In this document: piece by piece, positions 61,718 to 64,000 of the stretch | Numbering within the stretch: the stretch's first letter is position 1 | How the letters are laid out: each line of letters opens with the position of its first letter | Assembly (NCBI RefSeq): GCF_958979055.1 | Contig: NC_084887.1 | Location: 28,478,544 to 28,542,543, forward strand | DNA: 64,000 nt | DNA from: Alnus glutinosa | Taxonomy: Eukaryota; Streptophyta; Magnoliopsida; Fagales; Betulaceae | Direction: 5' to 3' | Program-made: the position numbers and the translations under genes | Notes under the pieces: generated by a model | Told to the model about the DNA's origin: nothing | Seen by the model: the letters and a program-made list of their open reading frames with translations, nothing else | The model's database searches: none

Positions 61718-62146
61718 TTGGGGGTTTTGGTGGATGTGAATCACGGGGTTTTAGTTCGGCTCTTCAGGTCGATCAATTTCTTCGCCATGTACTCGTTGTC
61801 AAGCTCGAAGATTTTCGTATTCGCGCTGAGAACTGTGGGCGACAATGGTGACCAGGATGGTGGCGAGGACGGGGTGGTTTTGAAATTGATGAGGTGTGTT
61901 GTGATCGAGTGCTCGAAGCCCGTGTTCTCGATCAATGTCTCATTCAGGTTCTTGATTTTTGGGGAGGAAAGTGGGGTTAGGGTTTTCAATTTGAGGCCCC
62001 TCGTGAAAGGGCTGGTTAGGAAAGTCAATAATTTGAATCTGAATTCGAATTTGGGAATGAATGTGGCAAATGGAAACTTGGAGAGTCGAGGATTGCACAC
62101 CGGCCTACAAGAGAAAGAAGTTCTTCTCACCGTTGGAACTTTCTGA
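61718..62146 (+). pseudogene. Coding fragment of unknown family (beta-propeller-like?)
   Basis: A 142-codon open frame reads like a real protein interior rather than noise. It contains SSKIFVFALRTVGDNG, then LMRCVVIECSKPVFSINVSF, RFLIFGEESGVRVFNLRPLV and KGLVRKVNNLNLNSN. Alternating strands ending in VRVFNL or KIFVFAL suggest WD40 or propeller blades, but I cannot name the family. There is no convincing start context, and the coding-like pattern fades after about 62110. The frame runs to within 300 bp of AOC-3, so it is probably a gene fragment or pseudogene, and part of its DNA now lies in the AOC-3 promoter. The opposite strand is also open (166 codons), but its sequence has no domain and looks like a shadow. 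Confidence 0.4.
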
Positions 62147-62170
62147 CTTTCCCTTCGAACATGTTCGACC

Positions 62171-62189
62171 TTTGACCCTGGCTTTGACC
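62171..62189 (+). promoter_or_regulatory. Paired W-boxes upstream of AOC-3
   Basis: TTTGACC occurs at 62171-62177 and 62183-62189, 12 bp apart, about 125 bp above the TATA box. TTGACC is the core bound by WRKY factors in wound- and defence-induced genes. Function is inference. Confidence 0.5.
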
Positions 62190-62311
62190 CGTTCGTGGTA
62201 GATTGTTCTCTAGTCTGTCTACCCTCTACATAGATATACACCGACCATCCGTACCCCCAAAAATACCCACATGATTAAAACCTCAGCAACCAGCATAACA
62301 TAAGCCCCTTC

Positions 62312-62319
62312 TATATAAG
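62312..62319 (+). promoter_or_regulatory. TATA box of AOC-3
   Basis: TATATAAG about 125 bp before the ATG, in a CTTCTATATAAGCAACTC context. A G-box CACGTG follows in the leader at 62397-62402, 40 bp before the ATG. Confidence 0.7.
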
Positions 62320-62441
62320 CAACTCCTCTCCTACCCTCTACTCCAACTCCAACTCCAACTCCAACAATTTTCCCTCACTTTTTCCCTCTGACCAAACACG
62401 TGAACACCCACGAGGAGCAAAACCCTCTGTCTCTCTCACCA

Positions 62442-63635
62442 ATGGCTTGCTCAAGCTCTGCTTTGAAAACCATCTCTTGCTCTGTCAAACTAGCAATTCC
62501 AACAAGATCGCTCCCAGCTTCTTCACCCACCTACACACCCCTGCCCTCCAAGCTCTCAAACCCATCTCTCACCGGAAGCCTCAAACTCCACTCGACGCCG
62601 CCACAAAGCTTCAGCTTTGCACTTCCTAAAAGGTCATTCTCTTGCAAAAGCCAGGCCGACCCATCAGGCTCTGCAAGACCCAGTAATTATTTCTCACTTA
62701 CCCACTAATTTTTATACCACAAAGTTAGAGTTTTTGGTTGTATCCTATGTGAACATTTCGATTTTTCTCTCTGTTTTTCGTTGCAGCCAAAGTTCAGGAG
62801 CTGTACGTGTACGAGATCAACGAGCGTGACCGTGGAAGCCCTGCTTACCTCCGGTTGAGCCAGAAATCCGTCAATTCCCTTGGCGATCTCGTCCCTTTGA
62901 CTAACAAAGTAATTTTCTGACGCTCGATCTGTTTCAAAACTCTTCTCCGTTTGACTTAGAAATTGCTCGATTTTCATCTACCGTGTGTATGTTTAAATCT
63001 ATCCAAGAAAAAAAGCTTATGCCTTCTCTACTTTCTGTTTGTTTTCCGGGATAATCTATCCTGTGAAAATTGGATTATGCAGACTATCAGTAAGATGACA
63101 AAAAAGATAACTTTTTTTCTTTCTTTCTTTTTTGGCAAATGGATTTTATCTCTTTTCTACTTTTTCTTACTTGAATTAAATTAAATAGAGCAAGTGATAA
63201 TCTCTTTACATGCTCATATTTTTGTTATAGTTGTATACCGGAGACCTGCAAAAACGGGCGGGGATCACAGCGGGAATATGCATTTTGATCGAGAACGAAC
63301 CGGAGAAGAAAGGGGACAGGTACGAGGCGATCTACAGCTTCTACTTCGGGGACTACGGTCACATATCGGTGCAGGGAGCGTATTTGACCTACGAGGACAC
63401 GTATTTGGCGGTGACCGGTGGCTCCGGGATCTTTGAGGGAGCGTACGGGCAGGTGAAGCTGCAGCAGCTTGTGTTCCCCTTCAAGCTCTTCTACACATTT
63501 TACTTGAAAGGCCTCAAGGACGACTTGCCTGAGGAGCTTCTTGGCAAGCCAGTCGAGCCCAGCCCAGAGGTGGAGCCGACCCCAGCTGCAAGGGCTTGTG
63601 AGCCCCACGCCACATTACCCAATTTCACTAACTAA
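62442..63635 (+). CDS. AOC: Allene oxide cyclase, copy 3, intact
   Basis: Exons 62442-62682, 62787-62908 and 63231-63635, with GT-AG introns of 104 and 322 bp, give 255 residues, the normal length. Residues 1-80 form a Ser/Thr/Pro-rich plastid transit peptide ([18 protein letters not shown]...). The barrel carries every catalytic or substrate-binding residue known for the family: Glu, Asn, Ser and Pro in [14 protein letters not shown], Asn in PLTNK and Cys in GICILIEN. It ends in the usual tail HATLPNFTN. It makes cis-(+)-OPDA in the plastid with lipoxygenase and allene oxide synthase upstream. The upstream GTG-initiated frame is ignored because the ATG at 62442 matches copy 2 and the family. 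The W-boxes and G-box fit stress and jasmonate induction. It is the best candidate for the main active AOC here. Confidence 0.95.
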
Positions 63636-63954
63636 TGGGGGGAAAAGCAGGAATAAGTTTTGTTTTTTGGAGTAATTTTTGATAGGAATGTGGGTCATAA
63701 AACCTTCTTAATAAACTCTCGAACCATGTGAGGTAGATGGGATGATGATGGATTGATGGTGGTGGTGACTGCCAACAAATATCTTGTCATTTTCCCTTTG
63801 TTAATTGATGCCCTTGAAAGAAAAAACGTGTGTGTGGTGGGGTTGATGGAGGCATGTATTGGGAGACAGCAAAGATGTGTGCTTGGACTTTAATTTATTC
63901 TACTTTTGAAGAAGAAGCATGTGGATCAACAAATTCAAGGAGGTCATTGGCATC

Positions 63955-63990
<36 letters not shown>

Positions 63991-64000
63991 ACAAATGCAT
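63636..64000 (+). other. AOC-3 3' UTR and flank
   Basis: Probable 3' UTR with AATAAA-like TTAATAAAC near 63709-63717. A T-run of 30 at 63957-63986 ends just before the window edge. Confidence 0.5.

Noticed and set aside
62400..62441. Upstream GTG-initiated extension of AOC-3
   Set aside because: A GTG start is not expected in a plant nuclear gene and the ATG at 62442 matches AOC-2.

Overview
The window is nuclear DNA from a flowering plant, most likely a core eudicot and probably a woody one (inference). It has long AT-rich spacers, many miniature transposons, plant-type L1 LINEs, a chromodomain Ty3/gypsy element, and plant-only gene families: DVL/ROTUNDIFOLIA-like peptide, RAV (AP2+B3), ASYMMETRIC LEAVES1-type MYB, and allene oxide cyclase.

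Layout. 1-2.8 kb: 3' end of a decayed LINE whose tail is split by a CACTA-like element carrying a fragment of an NPH3-family gene. 3.7-18.4 kb: one nearly full-length LINE (target-site duplication at both ends, poly(A) tail) broken by two later insertions, a 2.77 kb non-coding element that looks like a solo LTR and a young, almost intact 5.79 kb chromovirus with two 476 bp LTRs. 18.5-24.6 kb: AT-rich, with several MITEs. 24.65 kb (-): a 47-codon DVL/RTFL peptide gene. 25-36 kb: MITEs and a 4.28 kb hAT element holding a dead transposase and a decayed WD40 gene fragment. 37.7 kb (+): intronless RAV gene. 39-41 kb: a MULE nested in a MITE, beside a fresh tandem duplication. 43.5-44.6 kb (-): AS1. 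45-55 kb: repeats, including a second MULE, a probable solo LTR and a hAT-like element. 55.5-63.6 kb (+): three tandem allene oxide cyclase (AOC) genes.

How the genes fit together. AOC makes the cyclopentenone precursor of jasmonate in plastids. AOC-3 looks normal. AOC-2 has lost its transit-peptide coding region by an exact 213-bp in-frame deletion between two GCTCTG repeats and uses a GC-AG intron. AOC-1 keeps the catalytic residues but has an unrelated C-terminus. DVL peptides, RAV and AS1 act in organ shape, growth and leaf polarity. As I recall the Arabidopsis map, the order DVL - RAV - AOC also exists on chromosomes 1 and 3, so this is probably a conserved block here inflated by transposons. 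No RNA genes or CRISPR arrays were recognised.
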